DNA of 64,000 bases from Desulfotomaculaceae bacterium (GTDB lineage: Bacteria; Bacillota; Desulfotomaculia; Desulfotomaculales; Pelotomaculaceae), in the NCBI GenBank assembly GCA_028696455.1, contig JAQVGZ010000001.1, positions 1 through 64,000 on the forward strand, given 5' to 3'. Below are positions 45,035 to 51,808 of the stretch, piece after piece; position 1 is the first letter of the stretch; each line of letters begins with the position of its first letter. Made by a program: the position numbers and the translations under genes. Below the pieces are notes generated by a model. The model was not told where the DNA came from. It saw nothing but the letters and a program-made list of their open reading frames with translations, and ran no database searches.

Positions 45035-45913
45035 ATGAATAAGCTTGATCCCAGGACCAAAATAGTGATCATCCTATGCCTGTCGACCCTGGCCGTGGTA
45101 TTAAATTCACCCATACCGCTGCTAGTATTGTTTGTCTTGACCCTGGTTATCTTGTCCACCTTTCGGATTAATTTTATCGGTATTATGTTTAAATTTAAGA
45201 AATTGTTGCCGTTACTTTTAGTGATGCTTATTGTGCAAAGTGTTTTTGCGGCCGGGGGGGAAACGCTGCTTGCTTACAAAGGCATTAACATCCTGACCTC
45301 AAATGGTTTTAATGCCGCCCTGTGTATTTTATTTAGAATGCTGATCTTATTCAGCTCAGCTATGCTGATCATGACCAGCAGCTCCAAAGATTATGTCCTG
45401 GCCCTGGTGCAGTTAAAAATACCTTACGAGATTGCGTTCATGGTCATGGTGGCCTTTCGCTTTCTGCCTGTTTTCCTGGAAGAAATTAAAGATACCCTGA
45501 TTGCTGTACAGCTCCGTGGTGTTGATTTGAAAAGAATTGCCTGGGGGAATAAAGTTAAGTTTTATACGCATTTTTTTACCCCTTTGCTCTGGAGCGTAAT
45601 GCTCAAGGCCCGGCAGCTGGCCATTACCATGGAAGCAAGGGCGTTTAGAGTATACCGGAGGCGGACTTACTTGCGTGTTCTGCGATACAGCGTGCTGGAT
45701 TATTACGTGATGGCCTTTTTTTTATTAACAACAATAATGGTGCTGTTTTACGTTTCCCTGGACAAATTTTCACCGGGAATCTTTAGCATGACTGATCATT
45801 TCCAATTGTCACCGGGTAAGCCGCTGCTGACGACAGTAGCTTTACCAGTACTTCATTGCCAGAAATATAAAAAATGTCCGGATAGCTGTTCCAGCGGACT
45901 GATTAAGGAGTGA
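45035..45913 (+). CDS. ECF transporter T component (EcfT/CbiQ family)
   Basis: 292 aa, ATG two bases after the ATPase stop. Five or so TMs with the two coupling motifs of EcfT: QLRGVD (ARG position) and MEARAFR (ARA/ARAFR position). N-terminus MNKLDPRTKI is typical. A final ~35 residues after the last TM (HCQKYKKCPDSCSSG) are unusual for the family and Cys-rich. The stop is followed within a few bases by the MobB-like start, implying coupling. Confidence 0.87.
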   Translation: MNKLDPRTKIVIILCLSTLAVVLNSPIPLLVLFVLTLVILSTFRINFIGIMFKFKKLLPLLLVMLIVQSVFAAGGETLLAYKGINILTSNGFNAALCILFRMLILFSSAMLIMTSSSKDYVLALVQLKIPYEIAFMVMVAFRFLPVFLEEIKDTLIAVQLRGVDLKRIAWGNKVKFYTHFFTPLLWSVMLKARQLAITMEARAFRVYRRRTYLRVLRYSVLDYYVMAFFLLTTIMVLFYVSLDKFSPGIFSMTDHFQLSPGKPLLTTVALPVLHCQKYKKCPDSCSSGLIKE

Positions 45914-45918
45914 GCATA

Positions 45919-46677
45919 TTGAAAGTATTTTCAGTTTACGGCCCCACCATGTCCGGAAAAACCACAACTATCGAAAATATTATCAGGGAGCTAAAGAAAA
46001 GGGGTAAAAAAGTTGGTTCAGTCAAGAATATACATTTCGAAAAATTTAGTCTTGATGATGAAGGGACAAATACCTGGAGGCATAAAGAGGCCGGCTCAGA
46101 GATGGTGGTAGCCAGGGGGCCGGCCGAGACAGACGTTCTGGTACCGCGGCAGCTGGGAATGGATCGGGTTTTAGATTTTTTTAATCAGGAATATGATTAT
46201 GTGGTTATTGAGGGTGTAGCTGACACCAATTTACCTAAAGTGCTCTGTGCTGATAACCTGGCGGATCTGGAAAGCCGGCTCAACGATCTGGTGTTTGTAA
46301 TTTCAGGCTGTATTTCCAACCAATTGACGGAGCATAAGGGTATCCCTGTGCTAAATGCCCTTGCCGCTGTGGAGAAACTGGTCGATTTGATTGAGGAGCG
46401 TGTGACAGATGTAATGCCGTTTATTTACGGGCTGGAACAGTGCCGGGCCTGTGGCAGCGACTGCCGGGGTTTTGTGGTGCAGACTTTAAAAAAAGAGAAA
46501 GCCCGCGAAGACTGTGTTTATGTAAAAAATGTGGTGTCAGTGATGGTTGGCCAGAGCGAGATAAAGGTTGATGTATTGTTTGAGAGAAAGTTAAAAGGCA
46601 TTATAGAAGACCTGGCAGCCGGGTTAGATAGTTATAATGCAGAAGATGAAATACAAATTAGAATAAGAAAGCAATGA
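45919..46677 (+). CDS. mobB: MobB-like molybdopterin-guanine dinucleotide biosynthesis protein
   Basis: 252 aa from TTG 45919, eight bases after AAGGAG; the tracked GTG 45910 overlaps the ribosome site. P-loop GPTMSGKTT, then SVKNIHFEKFSLDDEGTNTWRHKEAGSEMVV, the RH..AGA-type motif of MobB. The C-terminal half (~160-252) adds a CRACGSDC cluster and a VGQSEIKVDV...GIIEDLAAGL segment seen in clostridial and archaeal MobB-like proteins. MobB is a GTP-binding helper of cofactor nucleotidylation. Its place at the end of an ECF importer operon behind a Moco riboswitch ties the importer to cofactor metabolism. Confidence 0.87.
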   Translation: MKVFSVYGPTMSGKTTTIENIIRELKKRGKKVGSVKNIHFEKFSLDDEGTNTWRHKEAGSEMVVARGPAETDVLVPRQLGMDRVLDFFNQEYDYVVIEGVADTNLPKVLCADNLADLESRLNDLVFVISGCISNQLTEHKGIPVLNALAAVEKLVDLIEERVTDVMPFIYGLEQCRACGSDCRGFVVQTLKKEKAREDCVYVKNVVSVMVGQSEIKVDVLFERKLKGIIEDLAAGLDSYNAEDEIQIRIRKQ

Positions 46678-46723
46678 TGTGCAGGCATTAGATATATAAA
46701 TTATTACACTTAAGGAAGTAAAT

Positions 46724-47482
46724 ATGGTGAATTTGAACGATAAGTTAGAAAGGGCGCTGAAAGTAAAGGTTATATCTTTAGAAAAGAGAATTAGTAAGCG
46801 CAATAATGTATATCTCGCGGCGGTAAATACCAAACATAATTTAAGAAAAAAGTATATTGTCAAGGAATATAAAGACTGGCCGGCAGGGAATGAAGTCTTC
46901 ATCTTGCATATACTAAAACAGCGCGGACTGAAAGTGCCGCAAGTAATATGGTATGATGACAAAATTTTAATAATGGAGTATATTCACGGCTTATTGTTGG
47001 CTGAATTGCTGTTAGATCGGGAATCGGATCAGGAATTATGGATTAATGCCCTTGCCGAATGGCTTCACGAACTGCATAGCTGTATGAAAATAAAAAATAA
47101 GAATCCGTCTGAACAAACCTGTCTATGTATGGCCGATTTAAATTTGCGAAATTTTATTTTTGATGGTCGCATATTTTATGGAATCGATTTTGAAAATGTA
47201 TCATTTTATCCGCCGGAAAGGGATTTAGGAGTGATTTGTGCGTTCATCCTTAATAATGACCCGATGTTTACCAGGTGGAAATATAACATCTGTAGCTTAC
47301 TGATTAGTCGCTATGACAAAATACTTATTAATGAGTGTGGATCTAGACTTAATCCCGGGTTGATCTGGTTCTATTTGATTAAAGAGCTTAAAGCTGCTGC
47401 AGAAAGGAGAAAACCGCAGCGTGAGTTGCTAAACGACAAAATAAAACAACTGCAATATAGCAGTATTTTTCAGGCATATTGA
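46724..47482 (+). CDS. APH/choline-kinase-fold small-molecule kinase
   Basis: 252 aa, ATG after TTAAGGAAG, 46 bases behind mobB. The N-lobe has the ATP Lys in KKYIVKEY and a hinge ILIMEYIHGLLLAELL. The catalytic loop reads CMADLNLRNFIF (D and N kept, the usual HGD becomes MAD), and the metal motif is YGIDFENVSF, followed by PPERDLG. These features place it in the aminoglycoside phosphotransferase / thiamine-kinase-like superfamily. The substrate is unknown. As the last gene after phosphatase, ECF importer and MobB, it is a candidate to rephosphorylate an imported dephosphorylated compound such as dephospho-molybdopterin. Confidence 0.72.
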   Translation: MVNLNDKLERALKVKVISLEKRISKRNNVYLAAVNTKHNLRKKYIVKEYKDWPAGNEVFILHILKQRGLKVPQVIWYDDKILIMEYIHGLLLAELLLDRESDQELWINALAEWLHELHSCMKIKNKNPSEQTCLCMADLNLRNFIFDGRIFYGIDFENVSFYPPERDLGVICAFILNNDPMFTRWKYNICSLLISRYDKILINECGSRLNPGLIWFYLIKELKAAAERRKPQRELLNDKIKQLQYSSIFQAY

Positions 47483-47533
47483 GACCTTACAGGCACCTAG
47501 CAGTGCAAAATTTAATGTTTTTCCGGTAAATAT

Positions 47534-47562
47534 TTGCGTATAGTTTTATATTTTGATAAAAT
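47534..47562 (+). promoter_or_regulatory. Promoter of the storage-protein operon
   Basis: TTGCGT (47534-47539), 17-base spacer, TAAAAT (47557-47562), a good sigma-A-type match upstream of the 47592 gene. Confidence 0.6.
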
Positions 47563-47591
47563 ACTCACCAAAATCAATGGAGGTGAGTATT
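47560..47591 (+). promoter_or_regulatory. Inverted repeat overlapping -10 and ribosome site
   Basis: AATACTCACC (47560-47569) and GGTGAGTATT (47582-47591) are a perfect 10-bp inverted repeat with a 12-base spacer. The left arm touches the -10 box and the right arm includes part of the GGAGGTGAG ribosome site just before the ATG. It could be an operator or an mRNA hairpin hiding the ribosome site. Confidence 0.65.
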
Positions 47592-47819
47592 ATGACTGGT
47601 GGAAAAATATTTGTTCGTGAAAGGCGCAAAGTAGGAGAAAAGGAGAAAAAGCCGCGCTATTTTGTGGTGGCGGTGGCGGATGTGGATCTTAAAATCAGGG
47701 CCAGGCATATAAGAAAGCAGGAAATAGAGGAGATTGCCAGTGTCATCGGGGCCGACGTCATCTACCTGCAAGCCGGAAAAGACAACCAGGAAGATGATGT
47801 GGATGATGACGATGAATAG
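47592..47819 (+). CDS. Small acidic-tailed protein preceding the Mo-storage homologue
   Basis: 75 aa from ATG 47592 behind TGGAGGTGAG (the tracked 47553 start has no ribosome site and lies in the promoter). A basic N-half (KIFVRERRKVGEKEKKPRYF), a beta/alpha core (VVAVADVDLKIRARHIRKQEIEEIASVIGADVIYLQ) and an acidic tail NQEDDVDDDDE. I do not recognise the family. It is 18 bases upstream of the storage-protein gene and shares its promoter, so it is probably a partner or regulator of that protein. Confidence 0.75.
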   Translation: MTGGKIFVRERRKVGEKEKKPRYFVVAVADVDLKIRARHIRKQEIEEIASVIGADVIYLQAGKDNQEDDVDDDDE

Positions 47820-47837
47820 AAAAGAAGGTTTGAATAT

Positions 47838-48671
47838 ATGGCGTTAATCCGTGAGAAGGATAGTAAAAGGCTGCATATTAAAAGCAAGCTAATGGGCGAG
47901 ACCCTGGTGGGAAAGACATTTCTTCAAAGCCTGGAGTACAGGGAAACCTATAAAATCTTGCCCGACGTTAATGTGCTTAAGATCGGCGGCCAGAGTATTA
48001 CTGACATGGGTGCTAAGGCGGTCCTGCCCATTATCAAGGAGATTATCGAAAACGCCGGGCAACACAAAATGATCATCGCCACCGGTGGGGGGACCCGCTC
48101 CAGGCATGTTTATGCTATTGCCATGGAACTGGGTATGCCGACGGGGATAATATCAAAGCTGGGCCAGAGCATCTCCGAGCAAAACGCCCTGATGCTAAGC
48201 GCACTCCTGATCTCGCATGGCGGGATCAAGGTAGGGCATGAGGACATTCCCAAACTGGGGGCCTATTTTAACCAGGGCTGCATTCCGGTGATTCACGGTA
48301 TGCCGCCATATGGTTTCTGGGAGCACCCGCCGGAGGAAGGCCGCATTCCCAGCAACCGTACCGACGTCGGGACGTTTTTGCTTGCCGAGGTGATCGGCGC
48401 CAGACAGTGCATTTTTGTCAAAGACGTTGACGGCTTGTATACGGATAATCCAAAAGTCGATCCGGACGCCAATTTTATTCCTAAAATTGGCGCAAAAGAG
48501 TTGCTGGACAAGAACCAGGACGATCTGGTTGTGGAAAGGGTTGTGCTGGAGTTGCTGACCCGTGCTCAAAACATGAAGCAGCTGCAAGTGATCAACGGCA
48601 CAATAGAGGGCAACATTACCAGAGCCTTAAATGGCGAGCATGTTGGAACGATTATCTATAAAGATGTATAA
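47838..48671 (+). CDS. Molybdenum storage protein-like subunit (amino acid kinase fold)
   Basis: 277 aa, ATG after AAGAAGGTTTGAATAT. The sequence follows the MosA/MosB subunits of Azotobacter: VNVLKIGGQSITDMGAKAV, IIATGGGTRSRHVYAIA, HGMPPYGFWEHPPEEGRIPS, NRTDVGTFLLAE, FVKDVDGLYTDNPK, and the C-terminal INGTIEGNITRALNGEHVGTII. MoSto stores polyoxomolybdate or -tungstate clusters in an ATP-dependent hexamer in the cytoplasm. Only one subunit gene is present, so a homohexamer is likely if it works this way. A UMP-kinase-like activity is the alternative, but the match to MoSto is much closer. Confidence 0.85.
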   Translation: MALIREKDSKRLHIKSKLMGETLVGKTFLQSLEYRETYKILPDVNVLKIGGQSITDMGAKAVLPIIKEIIENAGQHKMIIATGGGTRSRHVYAIAMELGMPTGIISKLGQSISEQNALMLSALLISHGGIKVGHEDIPKLGAYFNQGCIPVIHGMPPYGFWEHPPEEGRIPSNRTDVGTFLLAEVIGARQCIFVKDVDGLYTDNPKVDPDANFIPKIGAKELLDKNQDDLVVERVVLELLTRAQNMKQLQVINGTIEGNITRALNGEHVGTIIYKDV

Positions 48672-48707
48672 TAAAAACTTGAAGTGTATTGGCAGACTTA
48701 TGTGCTT

Positions 48708-48745
48708 AGAAAAATCCCTTACCTCGGTGGGGGATTTTTTTTTGA
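48708..48745 (+). terminator. Terminator of the storage-protein operon
   Basis: AAAATCCC...GGGGGATTTTTTTTT: the stem AAATCCC/GGGGATTT is followed by a long T-run. Confidence 0.8.
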
Positions 48746-48876
48746 GATTCGATATTTAGGTGGTTATATTGTAGTTTGCGGAACCTGTTTCAATAATATG
48801 CTATATTATACAACACGATCAGTAAGTTTTTTATCTTGCTGTTTAGCTTGACACAATTTGGCAGGAGGGAATATAG

Positions 48877-49457
48877 GTGACGTATATAGTTCAAACGGGA
48901 GATACTTTTTTTACTATTGCAAAAAATTTTCTATAACCTTAGATGCCCTGATTGCTGCAAACCCACAGATTGAAAACCCGGGTCTAATCCTCTCGGGCCA
49001 GGTAATAAATATTCCGAATCAGGGTCAGGTGCAGGCACTAGCCTCATCTCCTCACGGAGGTAGAAAAAATACAGAACCAGGCATACTGGGAGAAAAACCC
49101 CTGCATGTTGTTGACATAACATGGGATGGCAAGGGGACTAAAGGTTTAACTGTAATTCCTAAAAAACCTACTTTAACAGTGGAGTTTAATAAAAACGTTG
49201 TCAGTGATGCAGTATGGGAGAATAATAGAAAAAGTATTTCCCGTAACAAAAAAACACCTATCTATGTAACCAGGATTAAGGACAACGTTGATTTTTCCAT
49301 GAGAAACAAAATATTTATTCAACCTGTAAATTTCCTTACCCCTGGGACTGTATATACCTTAAAAATATCACCGAATTTTAAATCAAAAGCCGGTGTCACT
49401 CTCGCAGGCAATATAGACGGATATGGTTATTCAATTGACTTAAGGACAGAAAGCTAG
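48877..49457 (+). pseudogene. LysM + Ig-like wall protein with a -1 frameshift in the LysM domain
   Basis: The true start is GTG 48877, seven bases after GGAGGG; it reads TYIVQTGDTFFTIAKNFL then stops. The tracked frame (from TTG 48858) gives nonsense up to the A-run, then FSITLDALIAANPQIENPG, LILSGQVINIPNQ, the rest of the same LysM domain. The frames meet at GCAAAAAATTTTC (48919-48931): A-AAA-AAT is a classic -1 slippery heptamer, and slipping there restores TIAK(K/N)FSITLDALIAANP. After the LysM, residues ~90-195 form an SbsA-type Ig-like domain (KPTLTVEFNKNVVSDAVW ... TPGTVYTLKISPNFKSKAG). Mutation, programmed frameshift or sequencing error cannot be told apart here. Confidence 0.75.
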
Positions 49458-49534
49458 TTTTTGTTGCCCGGGGCAAAAAAAGATCCGGCAATGAAAGCCG
49501 GTAGGTACGGAGAGAGGAAAAATTTTTACTTAAT

Positions 49535-49572
49535 AAAAAAAGCTTTATCCTCATGTGAATAAGGATAAAGCT
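49535..49572 (-). terminator. Terminator of minus-strand riboswitch R7
   Basis: On the minus strand AAAGCTTTATCC / GGATAAAGCTTT pair and are followed by a T-run (complement of AAAAAA at 49535-49540). Same arms as the terminators of R2, R4, R5 and R6. Confidence 0.78.
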
Positions 49573-49594
49573 TTATAGCAAAATAAAGCATTAT

Positions 49595-49690
49595 GTCTCC
49601 TTTCCAACATGGGAGGCAGACCAGTTTCCCGGTGTACCCTAACGGCCAGCAACCATACCTTTCGGCTTAGATTTAACTGGCTCGGAGAAT
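49595..49690 (-). ncRNA. Moco-type riboswitch R7, orphan on the minus strand
   Basis: Minus-strand reading: TTCTCCGAGCCAG, CTAAGCCGAAAGGTATGG (P3 CC-GAAA-GG), TTGCTGGCCGTTAGGGTAC, ACCGGGAAACTGG, GCCTCCCATGTTGGAAAGGAGA; P1 is TCTCC/GGAGA. It is one of the most canonical copies. No minus-strand gene lies downstream: the transcript would end at its own terminator or run antisense into the LysM gene. Confidence 0.87.
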
Positions 49691-50207
49691 TTATTTAATT
49701 GTATTTAATTGCATTAATATCACTTCTTCATTCCTTTCAAAATTCCTGCTACATAATAATATTCTAAAAAAAATTTTTCCTGTAGAAAAACGATACTACC
49801 ATCACTGTTAACGAGAGTGTTACCGCGATGTTAATAGTGATAGCGCGGTAATGTACTATGAAGCTTTATGTGTAGCTGTAGTCTATATTATATGAGATCA
49901 GTTGGCGGCAGTAATAAAAAAAGCCTCGACTCAGAATGTGTACTGGGTGTCGCTGGTCAAACTAGGTTTTTTCCTAGTTAATAAAGGTTTTACCTCTAAT
50001 AAATCAACCCGAACCACATTTATGGCTTCGGCATTTAGAACTGCAGCCATACTTAATAAAATACCATTATTAGGAAGGGGGCTACGCTATAAAGCTCTGC
50101 AAATAGATTTTTTTATTTTAAACAACATCAGTTAGGATATTCCAAGAAATTATTGCAGGAATTTGTTACTTAATAGTCGAAAAAATAAGCAATAAAGTAC
50201 AAATAAT
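49691..50207. other. Intergenic region between divergent riboswitches R7 and R8
   Basis: About 500 AT-rich bases. It holds an inverted repeat TTACCGCG (49820-49827) / CGCGGTAA (49844-49851) with a 16-base spacer, a candidate operator, and a small hairpin AACTAGG/CCTAGTT near 49961-49980. The tracked 77-aa ORF (49902-50135) has no family signature or good ribosome site and is not called. The region should contain the promoters of both riboswitch RNAs. Confidence 0.5.
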
Positions 50208-50303
50208 CTCTCCGATCCAAACTACCTAAAGCACTAAAGCAATGGTTTTTGGACGACAGGGTACACCAGGAAACAAGTGTGCCTTCCATTATGAAAAGGA
50301 GAG
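50208..50303 (+). ncRNA. Moco-type riboswitch R8
   Basis: CTCTCC (50208-50213) pairs with GGAGAG (50298-50303). Core: CCGATCC, ACCTAAAGCACTAAAGCAATGG, GGGTACACCAGGAAACAAGTGTGCC, TTCCATTATGAAAA. A strong terminator follows. First gene downstream is the 83-aa Cys protein. Confidence 0.84.
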
Positions 50304-50316
50304 CTGGTTTATAAGT

Positions 50317-50362
50317 ATGCCGTGCCAGCTTTGTTTTTCGCAAAACTGGCACGGCATTTTTT
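50317..50362 (+). terminator. Intrinsic terminator of riboswitch R8
   Basis: ATGCCGTGCCAG and CTGGCACGGCAT form a perfect 12-bp stem followed by TTTTTT. Its sequence differs from the AAGCTTTG type seen at the other leaders. Confidence 0.88.
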
Positions 50363-50514
50363 AGGGACGTTATTAAAAATATAAAAGTGTGATATATACT
50401 GTGGCTATGGTAACAGATAAACAAAACAGCATGCTGATAGAATTGCAAAACAATGAAGATTGAATCATATTCTCGGAGCAAAAATATTAGTTATTATAGC
50501 GGGGGGGGGAACTT

Positions 50515-50766
50515 ATGGATAATACCGTCAAAGAAGTTGTTTCAAAATATGTTAGAGAGACAGATGGCATCAAGTATTTTACCGGGGACAGCAGTGTCGG
50601 GGATGACCTCAATGCCACTGTGATTCTTGCCGAAACCTGTCCATATTATCAAGATGATGTAGAGGAGGAGTCTTTTCTTGAAGATGCGTTGACCTGTTAC
50701 AACTGTCGTTTCAGGAGGTGGGCCCGCTCCGGATTTAGCTGCTATAAAGGTTTTCCAATCAGTTAA
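50515..50766 (+). CDS. Small Cys-containing protein under riboswitch R8, unrecognised
   Basis: 83 aa, ATG a few bases after GGGGGGGGAAC. No family recognised. The C-terminal half has four Cys: ETCPYYQDD, then CYNCRFRRW and SCYKG, a layout compatible with a small metal or Fe-S site. The first half is acidic and soluble; no signal or TM. It precedes the DDTD-motif protein by 66 bases and is probably co-transcribed with it. Confidence 0.7.
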   Translation: MDNTVKEVVSKYVRETDGIKYFTGDSSVGDDLNATVILAETCPYYQDDVEEESFLEDALTCYNCRFRRWARSGFSCYKGFPIS

Positions 50767-50832
50767 TATTTATAAACTGTAAAAGCAATGCCTTAGGCAG
50801 AACTTAAAAATGTCCTTGGGAGGTTTAAAAAA

Positions 50833-51585
50833 TTGATCAGGGTTTTATTGTGTGCTGATGATACTGACAGTATTGACAGTGCGTGGGGTACCGGTGAACT
50901 GGTCTACTCAATATCAGAGACAATGGAAAAACGCGGCTGGGGCAAGAGTTATGGTGTTACCAGGCACCAGTTGTTGATTCATCCAGATGTGCCGTACACC
51001 TCACATAACAGCTCCATGTGCTTTGCCGCAGACTTAAATGAATCGGATCTTAATGCTTTAACCAGTTACGCAATTGAGTATTTATTTAAAGAAAGTGCGC
51101 CGGGGTCTGATCCAGGTCTGTGTATAGCAGTGCCTGATCGGCTCAAACAGCCTGATTTGCTTATTGCTTTTGGCCGAAAGGCCAAGGATGTTGTGGTAAC
51201 CATGCAGGAGGCCTATAGCCTCGCGCGGCAGTTGGGTGTGCATCTTTCCGAACATGGTGGGACCGGTCAGGGGGTCATCGGTGCGCTTGCTGGAGTGGGT
51301 TTGCGCTTAAGCGGTAATGACGGCCGTTTGAGGGGTAGGCTGGAATTAATAAGCAAGAATGGTATAGCCGATGTTTCCAGTATTCTGGCACAGACCAATA
51401 TAGCTCAGGTGCAGAGCCAGGACGGGGTTTTGCTGGCAGATGATGAGTTGGTGATGCTTGGGGATAAGGTAAAGCCGATTATGATGGACGGAAAGTTTGT
51501 TTTACTGGTAGCTCCTATTAGTGCCGGAGGCGCTGGCGGTGCAAAATGGCAGACGCTAACCAAGCAGCAGTTAAAGAAATATTAA
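50833..51585 (+). CDS. TiaS-like DDTD-motif protein
   Basis: 250 aa, TTG after GGGAGGTTTAAAAAA. The N-terminus RVLLCADDTDSIDSAWGTGELVY and the later HGGTGQGVIGALAGVGLRLSG resemble the first domains of archaeal TiaS (tRNA-Ile2 agmatinylcytidine synthetase), including the DDTD nucleotide-binding motif and the G-GVIGALA glycine loop. It lacks TiaS's C-terminal OB-fold and zinc ribbon, so it is not an orthologue. Since bacteria use TilS for that tRNA, the role is likely different: ATP-dependent chemistry on a small molecule, expressed with Moco genes. Function unknown. Confidence 0.65.
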   Translation: MIRVLLCADDTDSIDSAWGTGELVYSISETMEKRGWGKSYGVTRHQLLIHPDVPYTSHNSSMCFAADLNESDLNALTSYAIEYLFKESAPGSDPGLCIAVPDRLKQPDLLIAFGRKAKDVVVTMQEAYSLARQLGVHLSEHGGTGQGVIGALAGVGLRLSGNDGRLRGRLELISKNGIADVSSILAQTNIAQVQSQDGVLLADDELVMLGDKVKPIMMDGKFVLLVAPISAGGAGGAKWQTLTKQQLKKY

Positions 51586-51605
51586 AGAAAGATTAAAGAA
51601 TTTTT

Positions 51606-51650
51606 TGTTCCGGGAGACTGCCGGGCTTCCCGTTGTAGAATAAGGATGAG
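51606..51650 (+). ncRNA. Decayed 3' half of a Moco riboswitch (relic R9)
   Basis: GTTCCGGGAGACTGCCGGGC then TTCCCGTTGTAGAATAAGGA aligns with the 3' half of R4 (GCCGGGAAACTGCCGTACCTCCCATTGTGGAAAGGA). The 5' half (CCGAGCC and GGTTG boxes) is absent. Bases after it (TAGCTTGTTC...GGGCCTGGGCAGAG) look like a degenerate terminator. It lies just upstream of the SLH gene at 51809. Confidence 0.6.
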
Positions 51651-51808
51651 TTTAAATAAATTGATAGCTTGTTCTTCTTCCAAATAGGGCCTGGGCAGAG
51701 TTTTAAATTTGCATAATTAATTCATTTAAAGGGGTGATTAAGAGAAAATTTACTAAGTTGGAGTTTGTAAACAGCATTTAATTGAATTCAAAAAAAAGGG
51801 GGCTAATC

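Noticed and set aside
47838-48671. Annotation as uridylate kinase
   Set aside because: The HGMPPYGFWE, NRTDVGTFLLAE and NITRALNGEHVGTII segments match molybdenum storage protein subunits rather than UMP kinase.
49902-50135. 77-aa plus ORF between riboswitches R7 and R8
   Set aside because: No ribosome site or recognisable motif, and it lies in an AT-rich promoter-like region.
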